Shown: one piece after another, positions 46,230-58,300 of the stretch
Layout: every line of letters begins with the position of its first letter
Position numbering within the stretch: position 1 is the first letter of the stretch
DNA from: Dolomedes plantarius
Lineage: Eukaryota; Arthropoda; Arachnida; Araneae; Dolomedidae
Direction of reading: 5' to 3'
Assembly: GCA_907164885.2 (NCBI GenBank)
Contig: OU015501.1
Coordinates: forward strand, 64,180,693 to 64,244,692
Length of the DNA stretch: 64,000 nt
The notes under the pieces: generated by a model
The model's input: the letters and a program-made list of their open reading frames with translations, nothing else
Databases searched by the model: none
What the model was told of the DNA's origin: nothing
Program-made: the position numbers and the translations under genes

Positions 46230-46515
46230 CTACCTTTGTAATCTAGAGCATTGCATTTCTTCTTGTCTTCTGCTTTTGTTTCATGTATGTCTGCTGTTGG
46301 CTTACGCTATTGTAACCCGCCATTATAAATTTTTCTTTTAATCCGGATATATAAAATTCAGTGTTAATTAATTTCCTAAATTTTATTTTTTTTAAATTAT
46401 ATTTTAGCTTTAACAATTCTACGTGCATTTTGTATATTGATCTTTGACATATCTCGCCTATTCATGTTGTCATGTCAGTGTATCGCGTAAGGCCCTGACA
46501 TTCATTTAACAAGCA
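44290..46515 (+). mobile_element. 5'-truncated non-LTR retrotransposon (LINE, I/Jockey-like)
   Basis: Contains the last part of a reverse transcriptase, an RNase H domain and a C-terminal domain, in the order of LINEs of the I/Jockey group that carry RNase H. The endonuclease and the N-terminal half of the reverse transcriptase are missing, as expected from incomplete reverse transcription. The probable 3' end lies in the AAGGCCCTGACATTCATTTA region near 46490-46515. No convincing target duplication was found, so both limits are approximate. Confidence 0.8.
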
Positions 46516-48041
46516 TAAGTAATTTTGCTGAACCAGTATCTTTTTTATTAAAAAAAATTCTTTTGCAGGGTAGTTTAAAATAATTTCTGTCAAGTTTCCT
46601 TTTCATGGCATTTATGTATAGTCCTCATGTTTTTAGAGCTATTACAGTTAGTGAAAATGACTGTTTGTAGTTATCAAAGGAATGACTTGAAAATCAACAG
46701 AGTGTACAGGAGAAAAAAAGTATCTTAAAAAGTTCATCAAAATGTCTTGGACACTTTGTACCTTTTAATAGTGCAAGATTTTGAAATATCAACAGCCATC
46801 AATCAGGCGTGATATCCAACAGCAGAAGATTAAAATATTGCGCAAGAAATTCATTTATTGATAGGCACATACCAGCCCTCTTTGTCTTTTAAAATATCCA
46901 AACATAAGACTATAATCTCTATACATAATATGGCTACTAAATCTCTAGAGTACTTTTCCTCACATTTAAAAAATATTCAAATTCTTGTTGGAAAAAATCC
47001 TAACTTAATTTTCTTAATATTCATCACCAAAAAGAGTATTCTCTTATCTTCATCAAGTTATTTTTATTATCTGCCTGAAGTTTTTTATTTCCAAATTAGT
47101 AAGAGTTGAGGCAATTACCTAAAGATCTTAGAGGGTTATCCCTTTAGCAAGCAAAACAAATGAGAGAGTCCCTTTTTCCTTGTTTAACTTTCCCTTTTGA
47201 ATAGGATAAGCCGCAAAAATTACTCAGCGGTGTTCCAATAAATTGATGTTATGTCACTGTTGCTGCAATTTTATGTTTTTAGTAAACCATGTACAAAAAT
47301 TACTTCTACTTTTTTTTCAACTTAACATCACCTGGAATAAATTTTAGTAAAAATAATTCGGTGTTCTAACTAATTTTAAATTTCAAATTACTGATGCTTA
47401 ACTACATTAATGATAATTATTCATAGCTAAATTTTCAAGTAATTCTCTAGTATAAAAAGTAATGCTTGAAAAGTAGTATTAAAAGAAAGTACATTTTTTG
47501 TCGTAATAACAGATTACTGAGCATTTTAATATTTCTATAGAACAAATATTTTTTACCTTTTAGAATTCCCGAAAAACCAGGAAATTTAAAAACACTTTTG
47601 CTAAAATGATGTCTTATGGTGTTATCTGTTTCCTATCCTTTTTCCCATTTTTCATTGTTTTATCTCAAACATTTTGTCCGAACTATAGCTTTCGTATTAC
47701 CCAAAATCTGGCCAGAAATTTCAAATTTAGTGTTTTCAGGATGTATTCAAAGTTCTTTTGCAGCTTTTTTGTGCAAAAGTGAATTTCTGAGCATCTTATA
47801 AATGATGAGTTCTTAAAATATTAATACGTTTCTCTTTCACGATTACAAAAATCATATTACACAGTTAAAAATAAATAAAAAAAATTTTATTTTTAAATAG
47901 AAATTCCAAACTGCAGATTTTTTTAATTCAACAAAATGCTCAAAAAATCATCATTATTATGAGTAATTTGGAAAAATTTTGGGAAATTTTTAGAATTGTG
48001 CAGGAAATTATGTATCATGTATAATTGATATCTAAATTTTA
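46516..48041. other. AT-rich DNA, nothing assigned
   Basis: No recognisable gene or element; short frames such as 83 codons at 46858 are low-complexity. Confidence 0.5.
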
Positions 48042-48045
48042 ATAT

Positions 48046-48592
48046 TGTAACGTAGTCAAAAATACGACAAGCGTTTCGCTTCAATTACTTTACTGCGCTA
48101 CCTTAAATACTACAACTACAAAAAGCAAGTATGTACAGCGAGTTAGAATTTACAGTTAAATTTGTCAGGACGGCTTCTGGTTCACCGACAACGCGGCCTA
48201 GAGAAGGCCTCTCGGACCAAAGAGCTCCGTCTCTCTCACACACAAAAACAGATCTCTCTCGTGGAGTATTGGGGGTCTTCTTTTATACGGTCGGCGAATT
48301 CAAAAGCTTTCTCCGGCGTTTTAAGTGCTCGTAAGTGTCCAAAGTTTATGGGATTCCACATGTCGCTATAGTGTCAAAATTCTGGAGAGCCCTCGAACCA
48401 CACTGGGATTTATGTTTTCTATAACGTCAGAACCGGCCATTACACGAACTTTATGGCCTCTTATCCTAGAGTTTATGAGACAGCTCAGTTTAACATTTCG
48501 CCGATAGATGACATGTTCATGTTGAGGGGTAGGAACGGGCATCACATACTTATATAATTACAATTTTCGTGTAGTAATGGAGACCACGTCAA
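48046..48592 (-). mobile_element. Solo LTR, copy 2
   Basis: Inverted relative to copy 1 at 25709-26255 and also 547 bp long. It begins TGTAACGTAG at 48046; ATAT flanks both ends (48042-48045 and 48593-48596). Its other end has lost the final dinucleotide pattern (GTCAA in place of GTCACA). The TATAAAAG box is on the minus strand near 48285. Many substitutions and small gaps separate it from copy 1, so the two insertions are not a recent duplication of one locus. Confidence 0.87.
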
Positions 48593-48650
48593 ATATATAC
48601 ATATATCTTAGGATATATAGAAAAATATCTTACAGCTGTCCAAAACAATA

Positions 48651-49812
48651 CGAGGTCAGTCAATAAATTAGTTGCAAACCTACGTAAAAACCTCGGTAAA
48701 AGCGACATTTCATTGAAACTTTGTGGTAATACATTGAATCAAATGCTATGGCAGGTACAGTAGCGGCTTTGACGTTGCAGTTTTAGTTTGCTCGCTAATC
48801 AGTCGTGAATATTTCTCTCCAATCGCCAGTGGCGTCCTGATTTGAAGTGCATGCAGTAATCCGCTTCCTGTGAACAAAAGGTCGCGACTGCACTGACATT
48901 TAGCGCAGTTGCATGAAGTGTACGGTGATAACGCCGACATTGCACCAAGTTATCAACAAGTGCTATTCCTCAGTTGAGAATGGCCGTAGAGATATAGAAG
49001 ATAAGTTTTTTCGATGACAGATAAGAACGTATATACGCGTGAATGAACCCATTCTTCAAAACAGACGTGCCGCAGTAGACGAGATCGGCTCGCCTATTGA
49101 CTGACCAATAAAGTGCAATGATTTGGAAGAGCTCTAGCATTTTGTAAATGTTATCAACAGGTAGGAAATCATTTTTGACACAAAATCATTATCGATGACA
49201 AGACTTGGGTTCATCATTTTGGCCCTGAAATGAAACCCTGCTTTCTCGAAAGAAATACCAAACAGTTCCACCCGCAGGGAATGTGATCCTTACGCTGTGT
49301 GAAGTTAATGCTGAGATGTAGTGAATACCGAATTCTTTTTTTTTCCTGGAGTGGTTGTGAAGGCCGCTTAAAGATCGACGGCCAGGTAAACTTCCAAAAG
49401 CCCTTTTGCTCTTGCATGAAAATGCGAGACCGCATGCGGCTACCCTAACGAGGGATCTTTTAAAAAAGTTTAAGCGGAAATTGTGGAAATAGCCCCCTTA
49501 CAGCCTTGATCTTGCGCCATGTGACTTCCACGTTTTCGGTCCAATGATACGAGAACTTGCAACGTGACGATAACACTCGGATAACGAGGTAAAAGTTTCA
49601 ACCTAACAATGGTTATCTCAATTGGTCGGTAATTCTTCATAGATGGCATAGAAAAACTAGTGTCGCGTCTCCATAAATGTTAAAATAAAGGAGGGGATTA
49701 TGCCAAGAAATAGCTTCTGCATTATACTTTTATGTTAGTAAAGCTTTGTTCATAATTTCAACCCGGTTTTACTTCTTCCAACGAGTGCAACTAACTTTTT
49801 GACTTGCCTCCG
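48651..49812 (+). mobile_element. mariner element (DD34D type), inactive
   Basis: Terminal inverted repeats start CGAGGTCAGTCAATAAATTA at 48651 and end with the complement of CGGAGGCAAGTCAAAAAGTT at 49812. TA flanks both ends (48649-48650 and 49813-49814). The 1162-bp length is slightly under the usual 1.3 kb of mariner elements. Confidence 0.92.
48770..49800 (+). pseudogene. mariner transposase, broken
   Basis: Pieces in several frames follow mariner order: HEVYGDNADIAPSYQQV (helix-turn-helix end, near 48912), DDKTWVHHFGPEMK (first catalytic block, near 49190), a central WHPxGSPxxKK-like region degraded, LLHENARPHAATLTRDLL (second block, Asp changed to Glu, near 49405) and PYSLDLAPCDFHVFGPM (third Asp, near 49490-49540), then IRELAT and DNEVKVSTQQWL. 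Thirty-four residues separate the second and third catalytic positions, the mariner DD34D spacing. Numerous stops and shifts are present. Confidence 0.87.
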
Positions 49813-49814
49813 TA

Positions 49815-51475
49815 TGTTCACATGTCGTAAACAACTTACAGTGTAATGAACAGTTTAAAACTTGAATTGCAGTAAATGCTATGACACCTTTGGAACAAAG
49901 TATCCATCTTGTACGTATTTGTATTGACATGTGTATTAGAAACCAATTCTACTAAGAAATCACGAAATGCAAACATATTAAATAATGTATCCCTCTCATA
50001 TTAAAAAAAAGATATTTTACATAGTTTAAATAGTAATTGAAATTGCCAGTACTTCTGTTTAAAACTAAGAAAAATCAGATTTATATAAATATTATTCCCC
50101 TTCCTTAATATACAATGAATCAAACTTATAATCGTTATAATCAGCTTTTAATACTGAGCTTTTTTGTTCTCTTAATTAGACATCTCTCTAAGGATATTTG
50201 CAAATCTGAATGGGAATTACGTTGATTAAACTGTCATCTACATCAGAAGTAAATGTAAATATTTTATTATTTACTCAAAACTTAAGCGATAAGCTGTTTG
50301 AAGAATATGAGGAATTTTTCTGGCAAGCATTTAGTTCATATTTTCCTACAGAACTTGTAATTAAAATGTTAAAGTATATTTACCATGGTCCAGATCTTAA
50401 TTATATTAAATTCTTCCATCAGTCATGCTTCTTTCCATTACTATGCTGATGAAAAGATTTATAATAACGCTTTTCATTATTATGAAGGACCCGCTGGGGA
50501 ATTCCTATACAATCTATTGAAAACGTGATTATGATATGGAAAATATTAGCTAAAGGAACTTCATTTTAAACTATTGAAATGTCCTTTAGCTTTCCTTTCA
50601 TAAGCAAAAACATTTGCAGTATTATCCTTTTTTGTTCAGCTAGCATAGATTTCAAACGGAACTTGAAAGGATATTTCAACAATATATTCAGACAGTTTAT
50701 TTTGCGAATTTTATGTAAATCTATACAGTGTTTAATTTTAAAATTTATTTAATGAGTTTGACATTTATGACTTTTGCTATTCCTGAACACCACTGAGCGT
50801 CATTTGGTTTTATCCGTAAATCCATGAAAGGAAATGTCATAAATCCTATTTAGATTAAAAAAAAATTGTCTTTTTTTTCATGGATTTGAAGTGATGCACA
50901 ATATCACAAACCTACAGCATTTAAATATTACATGACTGTTAATGACGCCAACTCAATACCAGAAACTTAACTACCCGCTTACTTTACTCTGTCACTGTTC
51001 AACGACACGTAAGTGTCAAACCAGACGCAGATAGTGTATGTATTTTGTAATAATGGAGGAATGAACTGATCTGAAAAGTTTCTTAATTAAGATGCCGTTT
51101 CATTTACACTGAAACACAGATCCCGTAATGTTCACAGCTTGTTAAAGTCTGGTAGGCTCATAATAGTACTACAGTATCAAATATACGACACTTTTAATTC
51201 CTAAACTAGTATTTCAAAACAGTCCCCCTCTGAATGGGTATAAGTTGTTCAAGAATGCTGCAGCAAATGCTGCAACCATTAATAAGGAACTTAACATCAA
51301 GAACTCTGTAAAGCAGTAGCAGAGCAAGTATTAACTCAACAAAAACGCAGAGTAGTTTGGGGCTGCACTAATTTATTTATGTGCACTGTTTAGTTTTTAT
51401 CTCACTGGTTGTAAGTGAAATGAGTTTGTTTTAAAATCTCTCCTTAAACCACACGTCCCGAATTAAGGCTGCTTT
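49815..51475. other. AT-rich DNA, nothing assigned
   Basis: A 79-codon frame at 50210-50449 has fairly protein-like composition (LSDKLFEEYEEFFWQAFSSY) but no family I recognise and no supporting context. Confidence 0.45.
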
Positions 51476-52230
51476 GTACTAACCTAATTAGATTCGCTCA
51501 CATCAATGTTAAACTATGGAAAAAGTTTGTCTACTATTTACAGCCACATAAATGCTAGCAATGAAATAAAATTGGTATTTTCACACAGCCTGAACTTTTC
51601 TGAACATAACAACAGGATTCATTTTATAAATATCGACCACCAAAGGAATTTATGAGCCTATAAAAACACACTATACCAGATTTTTTCCAAGAATAATTTA
51701 CATTTTAAAATATCATTTGCATTTTTTTTAAAAACGATAAATACCCCCAATTTGTAAAATATATTTCTCTATTACGGAGTAGAATTTTTAAAAAAAAGTT
51801 TGAATCCGAATTGGCAATCCATGGACACATTTTCTCCATAGGTTAACATTGAGGTTAGCGAATCCAATAGATCCAATAGAGAGAATCTAATAGATCGATT
51901 TGGATTCAAACATTTTTTTAACTGGACTGCCTAATAGAGAAAGAAATTTTACACATTGGGGCATTTTTCTGTCTCTTTTAAATTACAAATAATATTTTAA
52001 AATGTAAATAATTCGTGGAAAAAATCTGGTATAGTGTGTTTTATACGCTCATAAATTCCTTTGGTGGACGATATTTATAAAAAGAATCCTGTTGTAAGGT
52101 GCAGAAAATTTGAGGCTATCTGAAAATACCATTTTTATTGGATTATCAGCATTTATGTAGCTGTAAATAGTAGACAAACATTTTCTATTTGTTAACATTG
52201 ATGTGAGCGAATCCAATTGGGTTAGTACTG
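51476..52230. repeat. 755-bp fold-back palindrome
   Basis: A left arm from 51476 (GTACTAACC) and a right arm ending at 52230 (GGTTAGTAC) are complementary over about 360 bp each, with substitutions and small gaps. Shared blocks include ATTCGCTCACATCAATGTTA, TTTGTCTACTATTTACAGC, AAAGGAATTTATGAGC, CACACTATACCAGATTTTTT and TTACATTTTAAAATAT. The terminal word GTTAACATTGA..AGCGAATCCAAT is also present in the centre near 51842. It could be a fold-back element or two MITE copies joined in inverted orientation; no target duplication is clear. Confidence 0.9.
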
Positions 52231-53160
52231 GGAAGAATCCATGATTCTCCCAATAGAGTAGAACCCTCTCATTTAATTCACGTTTCCAGCAGAAGGCTAA
52301 AAAATGTAATGTCCAGAGGCCAAAGCGGCCGAACAACAAAAGCGGGCTAGACAAAGAGTGCCGAAAGTACCGGACTAGACACGAGGTGCCAGTAGGTCTG
52401 AGGTTTCACACATAAACTTGAAAGGAAACTGGTTCCGCTGAGCCCCTTGATCGATGATGATCGGGGAAAATTAATCGTCTGAAGCTTCAGCGGATCTGAT
52501 GGCGAGGAAAGTGGCATGCCAATCGGATCTCCAGAAAGTTATGTCACTTTAAAGGGCACCAATTAAAACCCTTTTCAATTTCCAGCGTTCGCAGAGCCAA
52601 AAAATTCAAAGTTGCGTCGCTGCGAAATATTAAAATTCAGATAGCTCCTAGACCTGCATCTAGAAGGTAGCTACTCATGCACGCAGCCGTGATTAAGAGT
52701 GCTTCATAAGTCCTTGTGTTAGGCAAAGCCTCTCGACTTCCTGTCGACCGTTTCTAGACAAAGCGAATTTATTGAAATAATATTCTAAGTCCTTGTAATA
52801 AGCAAAGATTTCTCGACTCCCTGTCGACTTGTTTCCAGAAGGAACTGTTATAGCTATTGGAGTTAGCCTTTCTTTAGATCCCAGGCGGATCTGGTCGTTA
52901 GATTGTTCAGTGGTGTAAGAGACCTCTAGCAGAAGAGATTGCTGCGCGTCCTACTGACCTTTCGTGTAAGAAGCAATGAAACACGACATCTAGAGACCGA
53001 AACTAACTCGACTAACGAAGACCGAAACTAACTCGAAGTATCCGACCTCAGCTAATTGAAAACATTTGCACCTAACTAGCAACTAGACTTCAAAGTAGCA
53101 GTCTAGAAGAATCATCCTAGACAAAATCAAAATGACCTCCTGCATTTTTCACCCTGCTGG
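52231..53160. other. GC-richer block of unknown origin with an internal tandem duplication
   Basis: Clearly richer in G and C than the flanks. It contains an imperfect tandem duplication of period 79 bp (units near 52707 and 52786, both with TAAGTCCTTGT, TCTCGACT and CCTGTCGAC) and a repeated GACCGAAACTAACTCGA near 52998 and 53025. No open frame, promoter set or terminal repeat allows a class assignment; an LTR or an old exon/UTR is possible. Confidence 0.45.
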
Positions 53161-56100
53161 TGACAAGGCATTGTTTTGTACACTGAATTTATCACTGAAA
53201 ATGCGGAAACGAATTTCCATAAAGATAGAGATAAAAAATCATATACAAAGGTAAATATGATAAATTAAGTGTGCTCTCTTCTCCACACAATTTCTACCAT
53301 AATGAATGAAAGAAATATAAGCATGCAGAAATTTTTCATAGATAGTTCCATAATAAAATAACTTTATGAAAGAGATTAAGAAATAATCATTAATGTTTTC
53401 CTACCTTCGGTAATATATGAGTAATATATGGACATTTATGTATCCTCATATCAAATTAATTAGACGAACAGATCTCGAATAATCTACTTTACCACAGTTT
53501 CCACAGCTCATTCTACTAATATTCACGCCATCCCGCTTAAATGATAACATCAAATCTTACTCGCAAAGCCGTCAAAATATGCATTACATGTAGCACATCA
53601 CTGCTTAAGCTATACAAGACATGTAATGAGCATTTCAGAAATTTTGGTTGAAATAAACGCATAAACACTGATCAGATTATAAAGGCATAATGTATGTGCT
53701 AACTCATTAGTCAATCTCATTAATGAATATCATTTTCATTAACGAATGAGTAGTCTTATATAGTCTTCGAATGAATTTCGCTGACTCCAATGAATTTAGT
53801 AATTATTTTGGCATTACAAATAATTACTTATTTACAATATAGAATTTGTAGCTATTTGTAAGTAATAATTGAATATTGTAAATAAGTTTCTAAGCATATA
53901 AAAAGTACAATGAACTCTTATTTGGAACTGTACAAAATGTCAGTAAATTATTTGGAAATTATTATTGCATATAAATAAATTAAAGCTGCAACGTCAAATT
54001 GCTCAGAGCATTTTTGTCTTAAATTAAGTATAAATTCCTCTGGCTAAAGGCAAGTAATAAGAAAAAAATATAATTTTAAGTTAAGTATTTATTTGTGCAT
54101 GCAAATATATAAATCATTCTTAATATTGTTCTTTCATCAAGATTAGATAACTGTGATTTATTATAAAATTTAACGTTGCAGTTTTTAAAAAATTTTCCTG
54201 CAAATAATTATTGCGAGTTTATTTTTGCAGTGTGCATCAAAATTGTAATCAAGTAAAGGTAAAAAATGTTTTCTGATAATAACAATAATAATAAGAATGA
54301 AATTATCATTATCATAATTATTATTGGAGGGCCCATCAATAACACCGGTGGCGAACGACTCTTAAGCATGTTGAAAACTATTTTTGCAATTAATTAACTA
54401 ACACACAAAAATTTTATCTCGAATGCTAAAAAGAGAAAATTAATGTTGTAAAAGATTTGCATTATAAGTTACCTTAATGGATGAAATTCTTATAAGTTTA
54501 AAAGATAAAAATATCACTATAAACGTTTCAAGATATGTACCATAATGTTTGCTAAGTGCACAACTAACTTACAAATAGTGTTTAATTCTTGCTTTTCATT
54601 TCCTTATAAATCTATAAATTTAATTGCTTTAAAGTTTAAAAGAAAATTGTATTTTTTTCTCTTATAATAAATTACAATAATTGAAATGTTCATTTAACAT
54701 GTCAATATAAATAATGACAAAAACTATAATGGACAATTAGAAAAAAATTAGTTGCTCTGAAGAAAAATTCTGATGAAATTATTTTTACAGAATCAACAAT
54801 GTAACGATTACATACTAGCGGAAAACCGTTAAATCGAGTCCTAAATCAGGTTTAGATGTGTGTGTGTGTGGGGGGGGGGGATAACTTTGTTGGTCTCAAA
54901 ACCTTTAGACCAACCTAATCCGCTTCTGGATAATTAATCAATCTGCAGTTCGGTAGAGCTGTGGTTAGGGTCCAGACTTAGTAGTTCGTCTCTGTAGAGG
55001 GGGGGACACCATTGTTTAAATGAAAGGTGATATGTCTTTAGGTAAGTATATGACGAATTCCAGGTGGGAAATATTCCATATCTTCGAAAGAATAGCTAAA
55101 ATAAGTATGGCTAACTTTGACTATACCTTTGGCTATACCTTTGACTTTAACATCGTAAAAATTGAGGATGTAGGAAAAGAAAATATTCTAAATGAGATTT
55201 ATTCCCATCTCCATGGTGGAATACTTGGATAATGCCCTCATCTACTGGTTTGAAAATCCGTGGTTTAACATATGACACAAACAAATGGTTGTTACTACTA
55301 AAAAAAACTAGACGTCCTAAATCCCTGAAGAACAATAAAAATATGGCATCCACAAGATCAAGTTCTATTTTATTTTCTCCATTCAAAATATCTGTCATCA
55401 TCGATTTATGTTAATCTTTGACAACATTTCTATTTTCGTTATACATACATAAGTACATGGTGTCAGCGTATAAATTCTGAGGCATCTAGAAAGAAGCAGG
55501 GAAATTTTTCACAATCTAAGCTGCCACATTAAACTGGAGTCAAATAGGCATGTTCAATACTTTAGATTTAATCGCTGTTGCAGTGTTTTGGTAATGGACT
55601 TTGTTATAACTAGAAGTCCAATCTTGCCATCACCTATTTGGAAAGTACGATTTTGTTTATTATCCAAAATAATATAAAACCTCCGAATGGAATAACACTG
55701 TTATTGATCATAATTTTGGGATAGTTGAAAATGTGTGCATTTTAATCTACAAATAAAGAACTCTGTTGTTGATCAGAAAAGTTTTTCTTTATTAAATAAT
55801 TGACTTACAAACAAAATTTGGCATTGTGCTGTCATTTTCTGTTAAAATAAGGTAGTATATATGCTAAAAAGTTATGTTTGCACTTTTGAAAACAATTACG
55901 AGATTGAGATCATAAGCATAAAACAAATTAAAAATAAGCAGTTAATCGTATAAAGGGCAATTTTAAAATCCCCATTATTAGCATGAGATTTTTCATAAAT
56001 GTTACTTAGATTAAGGGCCTGAAATTCAGTTTTCTCATGCATATATACTTTATGTTTTGAGGAACAAGTGACAAGAAATATTTCCAAGAAGAAAATACAA

Positions 56101-57045
56101 CATCTTCATGTAAATTCTAACTTTTTTCTATAGATTTTATTCATAAACTCTCAGACATGGATGATTGAAAGGAAGTTTTCATACCAGGAAATAATGAATT
56201 ATTCAGAGTAAAAAAGCATATCTGGGGTACATGGAGCAATTGACATCCGCTATAAATAAGAAATCAAGTTTCACACATACTATGTTAGTATAAATTCTAC
56301 TTTCATACGACTAGGTTAGTTTGGATTATCAAAAATACTAATACGGCATGAAAAATATGGCTTAAATTTAAAAAAATTTAATTTATTGTATTTCAAATAC
56401 TAATATCAGTGTTCAAATATCAAAGAGTATACTCTCACTATAATCAATTAAAATAAAATAATAAAATTCAAATATAAAAAGCTTTTTGAGTGTACCGTGT
56501 AATGATCCTTACATAAAGGCATTATGAAAAATGATATGCTAATTAGAGTCTTTTAATGTTGTTACTAATTAATTTATTCTTACTTTCAAACAACTATATT
56601 TTAAAGCTTTTTAAGATATTTATATTTTCATATTAACAAAACTTAATATGGAAAAGTAAGACAACGCAAGATCCTGCAATTAAGATCCTGCAATGCTCGG
56701 CTATTGTTGTATGATTTTAAAATGAAGATAAACTTTAATGTATATATACTATATATATAAGCGAATTTCATTTTTGATTGCCAAAGGGCATATTTATTTA
56801 TTATTATTACGTTAGAGAATGTCTACAGTGGAATGGCAACAGCTGTAAGTATCGGATATATTATCGATTAATTTAAAAAAGAGAAGGTTTGTTAAGTTAT
56901 TAAAATATTGTACGCTGCAGAAAGGTTATGAGTACGTTTTATGATTTAATAAATGTTCAACATTAATACGTTTTTGTATTTAATGAATTAATAACATAAA
57001 CAAGCTAATACATACATATATACATGCATACATACGAGTATAATT

Positions 57046-57086
<41 letters not shown>

Positions 57087-58170
57087 AGTAATTTAAACAT
57101 TTAAGCAACGCACCTCATTTTCAGAATATCTGAATGCAGAGTAGGTCGTATGGTTATAGGCAACTTTAGAAATAATAGAACTTTTCAAGCTTCTACTTTA
57201 GGGAATTTTAATTTCCAAAGATCCTATTTCCAAATACTCGTGAATGAAACAATCTGGAATATTTGTAGGTCTTTACTACAAAGTTTTAATAAACCTCTTT
57301 ATTCAACATTAAAGAAATAACAGTAACAAAAATACATTTTTAAGTAATCGACAATATTAGATCATACATAAATATGCAGGGCTATTATTTGAAGAAAATT
57401 CCCATAATCTATCGAGTGATAAATTGATAGTGACAAGGATTGGAAGCTCACGGTCACATGTTGTTTGTGTACACGTAAAAGGAGTAAGTATTCCTTGTAT
57501 TGCTATGAATTTTCCTTACGTGTAATTAAGGTTACTGCTGGTTATTGATATCCGGTGGGATATGACATTTCGAGATCTTATAACCATTTCAAGAGCTGTC
57601 TTCATGTATATAATATATGACTTAATCAGAATCTGAATAGGAGTGTCAGTTTCACTTTATGAATATATTAGGAAACTGACATAACTGCTATTACAACAAG
57701 CAGATTGTTGAGTAATATCTGTGATTAATGGGCTCATTAATTTTCTTTTCTCTTTGAGGCATATAAAGTAAGCTTATTAAATGAAATAGAATAAATATAC
57801 AAATATTGTCATTATTCAGGTTTTATCATGATGTTCAATTACTACATTGTTGTAGTAGATTGATATGATAAAAGCCATATTTGTGGAACTTTTAAGGAAA
57901 ATTTTATTAGAAAAGGGAGAAGGGCGTGCTATTAATGTCCTAGTGGCAAATAAAACACTTTTATGCTGTATGAGCCTTAATATTTTTCACTCAATCTTTT
58001 CTCAGGTAAGATGTTGTAAGTATTTCTGCCTCAGAGAGGTATCAAATATTGACTAAAAATTTGCAATTTGTCTCAGATGGCCATATTCTTATTTTAATAT
58101 TTTTCACAATTTGACTTAATATATTGCTAGATTTCTTTTAATTTTCAGGGACTTACTTTTGGTGTAAGTA

Positions 58171-58300
58171 AAAATCATATTGACATCTTCAACAGACTTT
58201 CTTTAAATATAAAAATATTCAATAGGCTTTCGTTCAATCTTAGTGAAACAAGAAAATCATATTGACATATTCAACAGGCTTCCTTAAAATATACTTAATG
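58171..58300. repeat. Short tandem repeat, 82-bp spacing
   Basis: AAAATCATATTGACAT begins copies at 58171 and 58253, each followed by a TTCAACAG word and a CTT word, with a third partial copy (ATTCAATAGGCTTTCGTT) between them. Confidence 0.75.

Noticed and set aside
54950..55012. tRNA-like stretch (GTAGAGCTGTGGTTAGGGTCC)
   Set aside because: No proper B box or cloverleaf pairing could be assembled.
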